Assembly (NCBI RefSeq): GCF_012489685.1
Contig: NC_080043.1
Coordinates: 61,745,920-61,809,919 of the forward strand
DNA from: Lotus japonicus
Lineage: Eukaryota > Streptophyta > Magnoliopsida > Fabales > Fabaceae
DNA length: 64,000 bases
Direction: 5' to 3'
Below the pieces are notes generated by a model. That model was not told where the DNA came from. It made no database searches and was given only the letters and a program-made list of their open reading frames with translations. Shown here in pieces: positions 46,229-56,738 of this stretch. A program made the translations under genes and the position numbers. Positions within the stretch are counted from its first letter, which is position 1, and each line of letters starts with the position of its first letter.

Positions 46229-46666
46229 CAGGGCCGACCCTGGGCCTGTGCAAGTAGGCCCACAGCCCAGGGCCTCCAAAAAGAAAGGGCCCCAAAAAAA
46301 ATATTCTCATCAAACTTTCCCCTAAAATAAAATTTAGTTATAATAATTAATGTTCAAGATGTTATTAATGACTTGAGCTGGTCTAGTGGTTAGTAATTGT
46401 GTATGTTACTTTTATGTACCGGGTTCGAATCCCACCTTTTGGATTTTGACATGTTATTTGTTAATTAATTTGAATTGAAAGAATTTAAAAATTAAAGCAA
46501 AAGGTCGCGTTGCTTGGATTCGAACACGCGACCCGTGGCGGGTTTCAAGAGGCCAGTAGCCAAACAAACCAACATAATGGTTCTGATGAAATTTCGAACG
46601 TTAAAGTTATTAGGGGTCCATTTTTATTATTTGCCCAGGGCCTCCAAAATGTCGGGACCGGCCCTG
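46229..46666. mobile_element. hAT MITE (438 bp) with tRNA-like segments, inserted in copia
   Basis: Perfect 8-bp TSD CTCTCAGG (46221-46228, 46667-46674). Termini CAGGGCCGACCCTGGGC and, reverse-complemented, CAGGGCCGGTCCCGACA; CAGGG is the hAT signature. The plus strand at about 46373-46437 has GAGCTGGTCTAGTGGTTAG and CCGGGTTCGAATCCC (Pol III box A and B), and the minus strand near 46555-46500 has GTCGCGTGTTCGAATCC, a second TPsiC-arm-like sequence. Confidence 0.92.
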
Positions 46667-46674
46667 CTCTCAGG

Positions 46675-48240
46675 TAAACATTCTCCTAACTCTTCTCCTT
46701 GGTATTTTGATTCTGGGGCATCCAATCATATGACCAACAGTGCTGAAGCCCTTACAAACATCACCAAATATTCTGGAAACCTCAAAATTCATGTTGCTGA
46801 TGGAAACCATTTACCTATCACAGCTATTGGTGATATTTCTTCATCTTTAACTAATGTCTATGTTTCCCCTGGTCTCACCAGTAACCTTATTTCTGTTGGT
46901 CAATTAGTAGACAATAATTGTCGAGTTGCATACTCAAAATCTGGTTGTCTTGTGCAGGATCAACAGTCAGGGAATCTGATCGCAAAGGGGCCTAAAGTCG
47001 GACGTCTTTTTCCACTTTATTTCTTAGTGTCTCCATGTTCTTCGTTGCCTTTTGTTTCATGTAATTCTGCTACTGTTAATTTGGAATTATGGCATAAGCG
47101 TCTAGGACATCCAAACTCCATTGTTCTTCATGACTTGTTCCATTATGGTGTTCTTGGTAATAAAGAGTCTTCATCTCTTAGTTCTGTTAAATTTGATTGC
47201 AATTCTTGTAAACTTGGTAAAAGTAAAATTTTACCATTTCCCACTCATCAATCAAATGTAAGTCAGGCTTTTGATATGATTCATAGTGATTTATGGGGTA
47301 TAGCACCTGTTATATCTCATGCTAATTACAAGTACTTTGTCACTTTCATAGACGACTATAGTCGTTTCAGTGTTTCACATGGGTCTATTTTTTGCGCTCT
47401 AAAGGTGAAGTCTTCTCTGCTTTCAAATTTTTTCATGCCTATGTTCAGACCCAATTTTCCTCAAAAATTAAAGTTCTTCGTTCTGACAATGGAGGGGAGT
47501 ACACATCTCATTTATTCCAAGAATTCTTGCAAGAAAATGAGATTTTATCTCAAAGGTCATGTCCTTCCACTCCCCAACAAAACGGTGTGGTTGAAAGAAA
47601 AAATCGCCATCTTCTTGATGTTGTCCGCACCCTTATGTTGGAATCCTTTGTCCCCTCAAGGTTTTGGTGCGAATCTCTCTCCACTGCTACCCACCTTATT
47701 AACCACCTTCCTTCTCCATCGTTAAACAATGATTCACCTTTCTCCCGGTTATTTGGTCACCAACCTACTTATTCCAATCTTCGCACTTTTGGTTGTGTTT
47801 GTTATGTCCATCTTCCCCCACAAGAACGCACTAAGCTCACAACTCAATCTGTTAAATGTACTTTTCTTGGTTACTCAGCCCACCAAAAAGGTTTTCTGTG
47901 CTATGATCCTAATCTAAACCGGCTTCGGGTCTCTAGAAATGTCATTTTTCAAGAAAATACATATTTTTTTGTAGCAAATCATGACACTTCCTCTGCATCA
48001 TCCATATCTGTTTTGCCATCGTTTCCTAATAATTCTGCAGGACCAACAACCCCAAAACCTTTCTTGGTGTACCAAAGACGTAAGGTTGTACCTCCTAATC
48101 AGTCGTCCGCACCTCCAGGGCCCCCTCAAGATCATTCTCTGGCTGCTGATTCAGTGGTTGTTCACCACCAGCACCTTTACGACGCAACACTCGCGTTTGT
48201 AAACCCCAGAAACGTATGCTTTTTCTTCTCCCTTATCCTT
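46675..48240 (+). pseudogene. Copia protease and integrase
   Basis: After the MITE the frame reads WYFDSGASNHMTNSAEAL (protease, catalytic DSGA), then LWHKRLGHPNSIVLHDLFHY and CNSCKLGKSK, the HHCC zinc finger of integrase, and FDMIHSDLWGIAPV with the first catalytic Asp. Near 47370 the frame shifts into the one reading VLRSDNGGEYTS (second Asp), STPQQNGVVERKNRHLLDVV (Glu) and FGCVCYVHLPPQERTKL, so the D,D,E triad is kept but split over two frames. Integrase would insert the cDNA into the genome. A second shift near 48240 leads to RT. Length and order are normal for copia pol apart from the shifts. Confidence 0.93.
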
Positions 48241-49806
48241 GACAACCACTTTAACATATGTTCCTATTCCTTCTTCCTATAAACAAGCAATGGAGCATGC
48301 ATGTTGGCAAAAAGCTATTGAAGCCGAACTTCTAGCACTAGAAGAAAATCAGACATGGGAAGTTGTTCTTTGTCCCCCGTCTGTTAAACCTCTTGGCAGC
48401 AAATTTTTATTCACTATTAAGTTGCGCTCGGATGGATCCATAGATCGCTACAAAGCTAGGCTGGTTGTTCTTGGAAATAGGCAAGAATATGGTATTGACT
48501 ATGAGGAGACTTTTGCACCAGTAGCCAAGATGACTACTGTACGTACTCTTATTGCCATTGCTGCATCTGAAAATTGGCAACTACATCAGATGGATGTCAA
48601 GAATGCATTCCTCCATGGTGACCTCAAGGAGGAAGTATACATCAAACTTCCAACAGGTATGCGTACCCAATCACTTAATGATGTTTACAAACTGAAGCGT
48701 TCTTTATATGGTTTGAAACAGGCACCAAGGGTATGGTTTGAAAAGTTTCGAACAACACTACTTGGCTTTTCCTTCACACAAAGTCAGTATGATCCGTCCC
48801 TTTTTCTACAAAGGACTTTTAACGGAATTGTGGTACTACTTGCTTATGTGGACGACATCGTGGTCACCGATTCTGATCAAGAGGCTATCTCTACGACCAA
48901 GAAATTGCTGCATTCAACATTCCATATGAAAGATCTTGGCCAGCTTACTTACTTCTTGGGGTTAGAAGTCCATTATCAACAAAAAGGCATCTTCGTAAGT
49001 CAGCACAAATATATTCAAGATCTGATTCGGCTAGCTGGTCTTACCAATGCCACTACTGTTGATACCCCCATGGAAGTTAATGTAAAATATATACGAGATG
49101 AAGGTGAACTTCTACAAGACCCAACTTTATACTGTCAGTTGGTCGGTAGTCTAATCTACCTACCAATCATACTGCCTGATGTCTCTTTCGATGTCCACAC
49201 AGTAAGCAAATTCATGCAAACTCCTCGGCATCTCCATCTTTCTGTTGTACATCGCATTATTAGATATCTCCTTGGTACCCCCGATCGTGGATTATTTTTT
49301 ACTTCTGGTTCATCACCACAACTCCAAGCCTACACTGATGTTGATTGGGTTGGATGTCTGGACACAAGGAAATCTACTTTTGGTTGGTGTATGTTTATAG
49401 GAAATGCTCCAATCTCATGAAAATGCAAGAAACAAGACCCGGTCTCCAAGTCATCCACTGAGGCAGAATATCGTGCCATGTCTGATTGTCTGCAGCATGC
49501 TCTGAGATTATATGGTTGCGCGGTCTTCTTTCGAAACTCTGTTTCACACAATCACAACCAACTCCGTTACATGCTGACAACACGAGTGCCATACAAATTG
49601 CAGCAAACCCTGTTTACCATGAGCGAACGAAGCACATAGAGGTTGATTGTCATTCCATCCAAGAAGCCTATGACCGCAGAGTTATCACTCTACCTCATGT
49701 CTCCACATCTGTTCAAATTGCTGACATCTTTACCAAATCATTGACACGTCAGCGCCATAATTTTCTAGTTAGCAAATTGATGCTTGTAGATTCACCAGCA
49801 TCAATT
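48239..49806 (+). pseudogene. Copia reverse transcriptase and RNase H
   Basis: ACWQKAIEAELLALEENQTW opens RT, followed by YKARLVVLGNRQEYGIDYEE, MDVKNAFLHGDLKEEVYIKL, KRSLYGLKQAPRVWFEKFRT and the catalytic LLAYVDDIVV. RNase H begins RIIRYLLGTPDRGLFF and has AYTDVDWVGC. A TGA at 49418-49420 replaces what is normally Trp (IS-W-KCKKQ), and after SSTEAEYRAMSDC the frame shifts near 49490 to one reading LHADNTSAIQIAANPVYHER, TKHIEVDCHSI and ADIFTKSLTRQRHNFL, ending just before the polypurine tract. All RT motifs are present, so only a few changes separate this copy from an intact pol. Confidence 0.94.
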
Positions 49807-49807
49807 T

Positions 49808-49816
49808 GAGGGGGGA
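49808..49816 (+). other. Copia polypurine tract
   Basis: GAGGGGGGA adjoining the 3' LTR, the plus-strand priming site. Confidence 0.85.
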
Positions 49817-50035
49817 TGTCAATAGAATTAGCTGGCAGAATTAACTGCCAGCATCCTGCATTTATTTACAGCTGTAATTATGTGATTCTGTAATTAGAAT
49901 AGGCTAGCTGTAGGATAGCAGTTATAGCAATTTAGCAGATTTTCAGGGATTTTATTATGCTATTTATATCAGAATCCTCCAGCAGGAGAATACACAGTTC
50001 AAAGTTCAAACCTGTGTTCTTTTCAGAGTCTAACA
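49817..50035 (+). repeat. Copia 3' LTR
   Basis: TGTCAATAGAATTAGC...AGAGTCTAACA, 219 bp, collinear with the 5' LTR. Confidence 0.95.
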
Positions 50036-51354
50036 AAAGAGCAGCATTATCGGTGGCACCCAGCGCTGGCCCACCGGACTCAGGAAAGACGGCGGTGTCT
50101 GGCGTTGGCTCGCCGAATTTAGGAACGACAACGCTTGGCGTTGCGCCGCCAGCCTCAGGAAGTGCAGTACCGCTTGTGGATCCTGACGCTAGCTCAACGG
50201 ACGCAGACCCTTTGACCCGCTTCTTTAGGGAAGGAATGGTGGTCTCGACGCCAGCACCCACAACATCACGTCTTCTCTTACCCCTGTCAGTATTGAAAGT
50301 GGGGGGAAACTTAATCACCTTGGCAGTGAGAGCGCGCTCCAATTCAGCCTTGGTAAACTTCATTTCCGCTAAGAGAAGAAAGAAAAACACATGATTTGTA
50401 ACAGGCTCCACAGGGAACATAATGATGCAGCAAAAGAGAAAAGTCTAACCTAGGAATGAATCAAGGGTGTTCTTGCGGGCGGCTTCGAGCAATTGTGACG
50501 ATTCAAGAACAAGGAGACCAGCAAGAAAGTTGAGGATGACTTTATCTTTGTCACTCAGCGATGCGTCCGGCAGTTGCGGGACGACGCGAGGGGTTTTGGT
50601 CCAGTAGAAGGGGAACTAGGCAGTCCCGTCCCGAAGGGTGAAAGCCTCAGGGTATGTGGGATGCACGACTATGCGGAAGTATCGGCGCCCAAGCCCCATC
50701 TTGACGTTGCTCTTGTAGGGGTGAAGACGTTGTCGACCCGTGCGGGATTTCAGGGAACCCACCCTTAGGTTTTCAAGGACTTTGGCTCCATGACGTAGAA
50801 ATAGAAGAAGTGGGCGACCTTTGGCTCAAGACCGACATCGGTACACAGGATCTCAAAGCACCGGGTGAAGGCCTAGGCGTTTTGATGCAGTTGGCACAAG
50901 GCCACATTGATCTCCTCCATAACTTGTCGAAGAAAAGGGGAGAAGGGTAGCTTGATTCCCAGGTCGAGGAACAAGTATTCGTAGACGTAAAAGAAATGGG
51001 GTCTCTTCACTCCGTGATCGACCATACGGTGCTGCCAGGGCCGGCGATCGTTTGGGCATTTCCCGATGACAAGGACGTCCTCGAGAGTTTTCTCGTAGCA
51101 GAGCCCGCCGGCCTAGCGGGTCGTCTCGATGACGGAGTCGTCGGAGGCCTGCTCGGAGGGATGAAAAACGGCCTCCTGAGTGGGGGTCTGGTCCGTGGGC
51201 TCAGGAAGGGTGGCAAACACTCGGTGCCAGAAGGCTTCGATGTCCTCATCGCCAAGGGGAAGTCCTCCGGGAGGGGGAAGGTCAACCTAGGACGGAGACG
51301 CAGAGACAGTGTTTTGAGAACAGGAGGATTTTTTAGAACGGCGTTGCGAAGTCA
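50036..51354 (-). pseudogene. Gypsy antisense ORF, N-terminal half (Transposase_28-like)
   Basis: The minus-strand ATG at 51354 opens MTSQRRSKKSSCSQNTVSAS, then several stops. The region from about 51000 to 50780 reads YLFLDLGIKLPFSPFLRQVM, INVALCQLHQNA and CTDVGLEPKVAHFFYFYVME, matching the family called putative gypsy-type transposon (Pfam Transposase_28). About 50375-50040 reads EMKFTKAELERALTAKVIKF and a Pro/Gly/Ser-rich linker up to the copia LTR. The two halves together would be roughly 860 codons. At least three in-frame stops show decay. Confidence 0.7.
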
Positions 51355-51844
51355 TTTCTGCTAAAGGCGAAGTAAGAACGAGGATGGAAAGGGGTGATAG
51401 AGTGTTAGCTTTTTCGCAATGTATGAGGATTCCGAAAGTGATGAATGATGGAGTAAGAGGGGATCTAAAGGTTGACGGAGGTAACGGTTGGGATTGCGTC
51501 CTCGTGTGGAGGATAGTGGGGGATCGTGTCCCATCATGACAAGGTGAAATGATTACTTTTGGAAAGTAACATGAATTTTGGGGATGGGAACCGACACATT
51601 GGTGTAAATTCAAATGGATAGGCTCCATCATGATTTGAGGGGACGTTTCAAGGGTAGCGGTTGAGATTCTGCAGATTCGCTGACTCAACGCATTTCCTTG
51701 AAGTGTTACACGTGGCTTAACACTCGTTGAGCCACCATGGTTCACGACCGTCACGGCTGCAGCTGGGCGAGAGAACCAAGCGTTGTCGCCGCAAACCTAC
51801 TCGTGGACTCATATGCTCAAAGGAGCTTGCCAAGTAGATCAAAA

Positions 51845-52307
51845 TGTTAGTTGTAAGCTTTACTTATCATGCCATGTTGGCAATCATTTGGGATCGCTAG
51901 ACTTTGGCGTTAGTTAGTTTTTCTCATGATTGTCGCCCCAGTTATTTAAGACACTCTCAGCTCTCATGCTTCGAGCTCGGTGTCTTGTGGACTGGGCGAG
52001 ACCCCAGGGGCCCTCGCCCAGGGACGTTTGCCAAGGGGCGACACGCGAGCCAGCGAGTTGGGCCTTCTCCCAGGAGGCCCAATTGGCCCACTAAGGATAG
52101 TTAGGGACGCTAGGCCCAGTCCCAAGTCTATAAATAGGGGGCAGCTATCAATTGTAAGGGACTCTTAGCTCATTTGAGAAATAACAAACTTGAAATTCAG
52201 TTGCACTTTCTCTCTAAGCGGTTACACACTCTCTTTGCCTAAATTCTCACATTACAATCCCTTCACTCTAGGTACCATACCTCATCTCTATGTTCTTGGA
52301 TAGAACA
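51845..52307 (+). repeat. Gypsy 3' LTR
   Basis: TGTTAGTTGTAAGC...GGATAGAACA, 463 bp. Its right three quarters align with 39990-40309. TATA box at 52129-52137. Confidence 0.78.
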
Positions 52308-53403
52308 CTGGATTATAAACAGTGGGGTGTATGCTGAGCTGAATTTGAACTTTATACAACTTTAATTTAATCACCATATTAGGAATAGGGAGAAGTGATT
52401 GTTGAAGGCCTCTTGTGGCTTGTTAAAGTAATTGTGTTTCAACTTGTTTGACCACATAGGTGTGTATATTTGAAGAGAAATCACATTAAATGTAAAGGGT
52501 TAGGTAGGGCTATATTTGAGGATGTCCCAGTAATCTTTTGTAATCTAAGAATAGAAAGTATTAGTTTTTGCCTTTTTGGTGTGTATACTACACTATTTTG
52601 TCATATCTTCTCTCGTTTTGGCCTCCTGCAGCGCAATGACAATTTACAGATATTTGTCCACGATCCTCTTGGGATCCTGTGTTATGCTGTGTTGTGTCGC
52701 ACGCACTGCAGCAGCTAGTGTCTCTTGGGTCGTTGAGGATAAAAGAATTTTATTTGGCTGCTATCGCATACACACCTAGTCAGTAGTCACGCACCGTTCT
52801 CTCTGTCTCACACACAAAGTCACACACACACACACAACACTAATTAGTATTCATATTTACTTTAGATCAAATTTTAGTTCAATTGTGCTTCATAAGTCTT
52901 TACATTATAATTAATTTTCTGAAGTTTCTTAAAAAAAAGACACTTATGTTAAGTTAACCCTTAAGGCCGGGTTTATTAGAAAGTTTCAAAAATACAAGAA
53001 TTAGTGCAGTAAATTAAGTTTTTCAAAAAAAAAATTGTGAATTTGTTATGATTAATCCAGTAGATATTTGAGATTATTATATATGGTTTTGTTACTTTTG
53101 TAGCAGACTTTGTATATGCACAGACCGGAACAGAGGGACGTCCACGTCGAGGCAGAAGCAAACAGAGCCCATATTTGGACAAGCATGCTCTACTTTTTCC
53201 TCATCCACCCACATCGATCTGAATTTGTATAATTTATAATTTAACCATTTAGCACCCTCTTATGATTTTCAACTCTAATGCTTGTCATTTCCCCTCAAAC
53301 GATGACCTTCACTTTAATACAGGAAAATAATTGCAAGTTAACAATGGTCTTTAACCATTTGCATTATTTCTGCTAATGTTGCTGCAATAGTAAAAGTGAA
53401 TAA
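52308..53403. other. Flank of gypsy element, no firm gene
   Basis: Unique-looking sequence. An ATG at 52636 opens a 47-codon frame with a signal-peptide-like start (LSTILLGSCVMLCCVARTAA) ending at 52779, and an ACACACACAC run lies near 52825. No homology is recognised. Confidence 0.35.
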
Positions 53404-53424
53404 CTAACTTCTATGAACCTCAAA

Positions 53425-53511
53425 GGGGTTATCTAAATGACTCATGATAAAGTTTGAGTTAAATAACTCATCATCCAATTACATTGGAGATAGGTGAGTT
53501 TAGACAACCCC
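53425..53511. mobile_element. Tiny 87-bp MITE with perfect 9-bp TSD
   Basis: TSD AACCTCAAA at 53416-53424 and 53512-53520. Termini GGGGTTATCTAAATGACTCA and, reverse-complemented, GGGGTTGTCTAAACTCACCT. The paralogous site in copy R (about 37396-37410, GGACCTCAACC) is empty. Confidence 0.88.
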
Positions 53512-53556
53512 AACCTCAAATTGTATTCTCACAATCTTACTAGTATAAAAAATAAA

Positions 53557-53952
53557 TGTGCTTGCTGTGGTACCTTAAGCCAGACTAAGGTGTGGTACCC
53601 AAAATGAGTCGGTTCAACAATAAATACTCATGTACCAGTTAAAATTTTGATTGTGTTCTATCATAGTAATGCAGCATCCCATTCTTAGGGACGTGAGATT
53701 TGAAAGTTGTGTTTTCTGAGCTTTGTGCATCCATCAACCATGATCTTTTTACGCGCATCTTCATCACCATCATTCGTTTCCACCACTCGTACATTTTTCA
53801 TCAAAAAATAAATTTAATGAGATAAAGTTAATTGACAAGTAAAGTAAAATAAAAAAAATGTAGTATTTACCTTAAATAACATGATAATAATCTATAGAAT
53901 TACTTAATGGAGTACTATACCCAAAAAAATTGAGGATACCACAGAATTTACC
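53557..53952. mobile_element. MITE, TGCTGTGGTACC family, member 2
   Basis: Perfect 9-bp TSD AAAAATAAA (53548-53556, 53953-53961). Starts TGTGCTTGCTGTGGTACC and ends GGATACCACAGAATTTACC. Copy R has the plain site AAAAAATAAATTAGGAACG at about 37422. Related to 38703-39097. Confidence 0.85.
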
Positions 53953-54049
53953 AAAAATAAATTAAGAACGCTCAAACTACAAAACATTCAAATAAAAATA
54001 TTAAATAATGTTGAAACTAACTGGCTATTTTGTCGTTCAAAAAAAAAAA

Positions 54050-54291
54050 ACTGGCTATTTGGGATGTAGATAATTTTGCAGTCAATTTTACCGCAAAATA
54101 GGTGTTAGCGCTAGTTTATCCATTGAAATAGTCATTGTTAGGTCGTGCGCTTAAATTTGCTACCACGTAACCGACAATTTTCGACCGTCCGTAACTTTTT
54201 ATAGAAGTAATGTGTATCGATGACCTTAATTACTGAAGGTTTTCCAATCATTTGTAAAATGTCGATGGTAAAACCTCATTCTCTTGTAGTG
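54050..54291. mobile_element. CACTA right-end remnant (in copy S)
   Basis: Paralogue of 37490-37736, ending TTCTCTTGTAGTG. Shared position with copy R. Confidence 0.6.
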
Positions 54292-56456
54292 CAACTCGCT
54301 TATTGGAAACACAATTTTTGAAGGCACCAAAATATCCAGCGAAGGAAAGGGTCAACTGCATCCACTGACCCGTTGGAGCGCTTTTCCTGCATAGGTTGTA
54401 GATCTTTGAATTCTTGGTAGGCAGTGACATAAGAGAATGACAATGCATTTACCACTCCCCATGGGCTATGCCAGTTGACTGGACGAATCTAGTGCTAGCC
54501 ACCCAAGTAAGGTATACGACTTTGGGAAATCAGAAATGCTTCAACTTCAGAGTTCTCGGACTTGGTTCAAAAAAAAAGATTTCTCGGAGTTGACTCATCT
54601 CAAGGCTCTCCACCTTCGTGCGAATTGGACTAGGGCCTGCGAGAAAACACATTCATCTTATACTTTCTTTCATCTTATACATTTTACTATGGGACGGGGT
54701 GTTAGTGGCATTGCTGAGGCCAATAGAGACACACTTATGAGTAGAAGAGTCAGGGGATCTCTTTAAAGAAGGTTGTCCACCAACTGATATTTTACTGCAT
54801 GTAAGAACATTTAAACCCTCAACCTTTAGAAATGTGAGAATTTTTTCTCACATTATATTTTTTCTCATTTATTTTTTTCTCTTCCATTATTATCTCACTA
54901 AAATATGATGTGAGTAAAAATGAAATGTGAAGAAATAATATTCAAACATATTGATTGATGTTGGCATTTTGGTGTGACCTTTTGTTTTTATTTTTCTCCG
55001 AAAAAAAAAGCTTGCTGCTGTTGCTTTGTGCGTGTACGTGAGCGTACACTAAAAACAAAAAAAATGTGTTGTGGGGCTGTGGTGTCCTTGTCTGCCGGAG
55101 GAGGTGATTTGAGAGCGAACGTGGGAATTAAGGTTGTGATGAGTATGAGTGTTTGTTTTGTCTTTTAGTAAATCAAATCCTCGCCATTCTTCTATGCCAA
55201 GTGTTATTCCGATCCGTCAAAAATAATTCTCACACTTTTCAGATTTTTTTAATTTATAATTTTGGTATATTAAGTTGAGATATATTTTTGTACATTTACA
55301 TTTTTCTCTTTGCTTCAATTTACTCAGTTTCTTATTGCTCTCCCTTTTCTTTGGCATATATCTTTAGGCCTTTTTATTACAAAGGGATGTGTAAGACCCT
55401 CAAAAAACAATAGACATGACTCATGAGTCTTTCTCACTTTTCTGAACCCGACATATCACAGCCTTCAAAATTTTCCTTCTCCTTGACTGTGTTTTGTCTC
55501 TTTACTATTGGCCTCATTCTTGAGCTCATGCAATTTTCTATTTATTGATGAAGCCCATTTGACCTTGTGATGTCTTCTGATGATTAGTGCCTAAGTTATA
55601 GGCAAGTAAGAAGAATCTTCCCTCTTTTGTGTTAGTCCCTTAAACCGGTGCTTTTTCTTATGTCAATTATGCATGTGAACCATTTTCTATCACAACTTAG
55701 TTTAATTTTTCGTTCTTTAATTCTTTTAGTTGAGTTTCTACAATAATATTTGGAGTGCATCTAAATAAGGTATAGACACGTGGGAAAAAAAGTTTTGTTA
55801 TCATTTTGTAATTGATGTTAGTTCCCTTTTTATGTACCGGTGACTTAGCTTTAGTCTAAGAGAGTTTAATTTCAACACATTATTAATTAATATGTTAAAA
55901 AATTTACACTAACACTCAATTGTACTATGACACATAACTCTAGCGGTTATGTTTCTTTTTAATTTTAATTAAAATAAAATCATAATTAATAGTGTATATG
56001 TGTCAAAAAAATATTTACACTTTTCCTTAAAATATAACTCAAGTTGTGGAATATATAAGTTAGAGAGAGGAATTTGAGGAATTAATTTTTTAAGTGTGTA
56101 ATTTATCTTTACAATATAAAAGAATACATTAATAATACATGGATTTTTTCTTTTAATCTAAACACTTTAAAAAATCATGTTGCTTGCTCCACATTGTAAT
56201 GGTCCGTGACTTACTACAAAATTGAGAAGTTTTCGGAAACTTTTTAGATGAAAAGGTAGGTGAGAAACCTAACCCGGGCACAGAGCATAATTAACCATTG
56301 CACCAAAATTGCTTTTGACATGTACATTAGATGAGGAGAGATTCATTGACTCCATGAGTAAGTTGGGTAAGTTAATAGATACTCACATCCCTACTAAGGA
56401 TTTTGATGAGAATATATTTAACAATCACAATGCAAATCTTTATTTATTAGTATGAA

Positions 56457-56570
56457 CTAGTATTTTTTACCCGTGCGATGCATGGGGATATTCATATTTT
56501 GTTTTTTGTGTTATTTTTTTAAATATATTTCAGGGGTTAAAAGAACACATTTTTTTAGACATAAGAAAAA
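56457..56570 (-). mobile_element. Helitron 3' end, minus strand (5' end not found)
   Basis: On the minus strand: CCCATGCATCGCACGGG hairpin, AAAAAATA, CTAG (56460-56457), then host T. The host A|T site is confirmed by copy Q. The element must extend rightwards; no 5' TC terminus followed by the expected TATGCATGCCTC flank was found before 64000, so it may include everything to the window end. Confidence 0.7.
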
Positions 56571-56738
56571 GGGTCTGTTTGATTTATGTTTTTAAAAACA
56601 GTTTTCTGTTTTATAAAATTAAAAAACAAAAAAACTTGTTTGATAAAATTGTTTTATCAGAATTGTTTTAAAAACTGTTCCCTATTTTTTTGTTTTTAAA
56701 ACAGAAAAATCAGAACAAGAAAAAGTTGTTTTTGTTTT

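Larger units (their letters stand above)
44893..50035 (+). mobile_element. Ty1/copia retrotransposon, 5.1 kb, near-complete but inactivated
   Basis: LTRs at 44893-45110 and 49817-50035, perfect 5-bp TSD AAAGA (44888-44892, 50036-50040), PBS TGGTATCAG after the 5' LTR, and a GAGGGGGGA polypurine tract before the 3' LTR. Domain order gag, protease, integrase, RT, RNase H is the copia order. Reading is broken by stops in gag and RNase H, frameshifts near 47370, 48240 and 49490, and a hAT MITE at 46229. By eye the LTRs differ at 7 substitutions and one indel over about 218 bp, so the insertion is fairly young. It sits in the antisense ORF of the gypsy element. Confidence 0.96.
39956..52307 (+). 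mobile_element. Ty3/gypsy (Tat-type) element, degenerate, lacks RT/integrase
   Basis: Two related LTRs, a PBS resembling tRNA-Asp, a proline-rich gag, a protease and a long antisense ORF with a Transposase_28-like region identify a Tat-group element. Reverse transcriptase, RNase H and integrase are absent: after the protease only a short relic (about 42873-43030) resembling the region before RT remains. So it could not move alone. A copia element is inserted at 44893-50035. No clear TSD was found at 39951-39955 versus 52308-52312, and the left LTR is internally deleted, so the left boundary is the weaker one. Confidence 0.85.
53404..56456 (+). repeat. Segmental repeat, copy S (most complete)
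   Basis: Aligns with copy R over 53404-55820 and with copy Q over 55405-56456, so it bridges the two. It holds two MITEs absent from R and lacks the SINE and MITE of R. It ends where a minus-strand Helitron begins; copy Q shows the uninterrupted sequence there (GTATGAGTATGCATGC at about 36530). Confidence 0.88.

Noticed and set aside
39956..52307. An intact autonomous gypsy element
   Set aside because: RT and integrase motifs are absent, gag has several stops and shifts, and no TSD was found.
54536..54766. Frames in copies R and S reading FSDLTHLKALLFRANW / FSELTHLKALHLRANW, and PVDW nearby, reminiscent of papain-like proteases
   Set aside because: The motif order is wrong for a cysteine protease, frames break between copies, and no catalytic Cys or His context follows.
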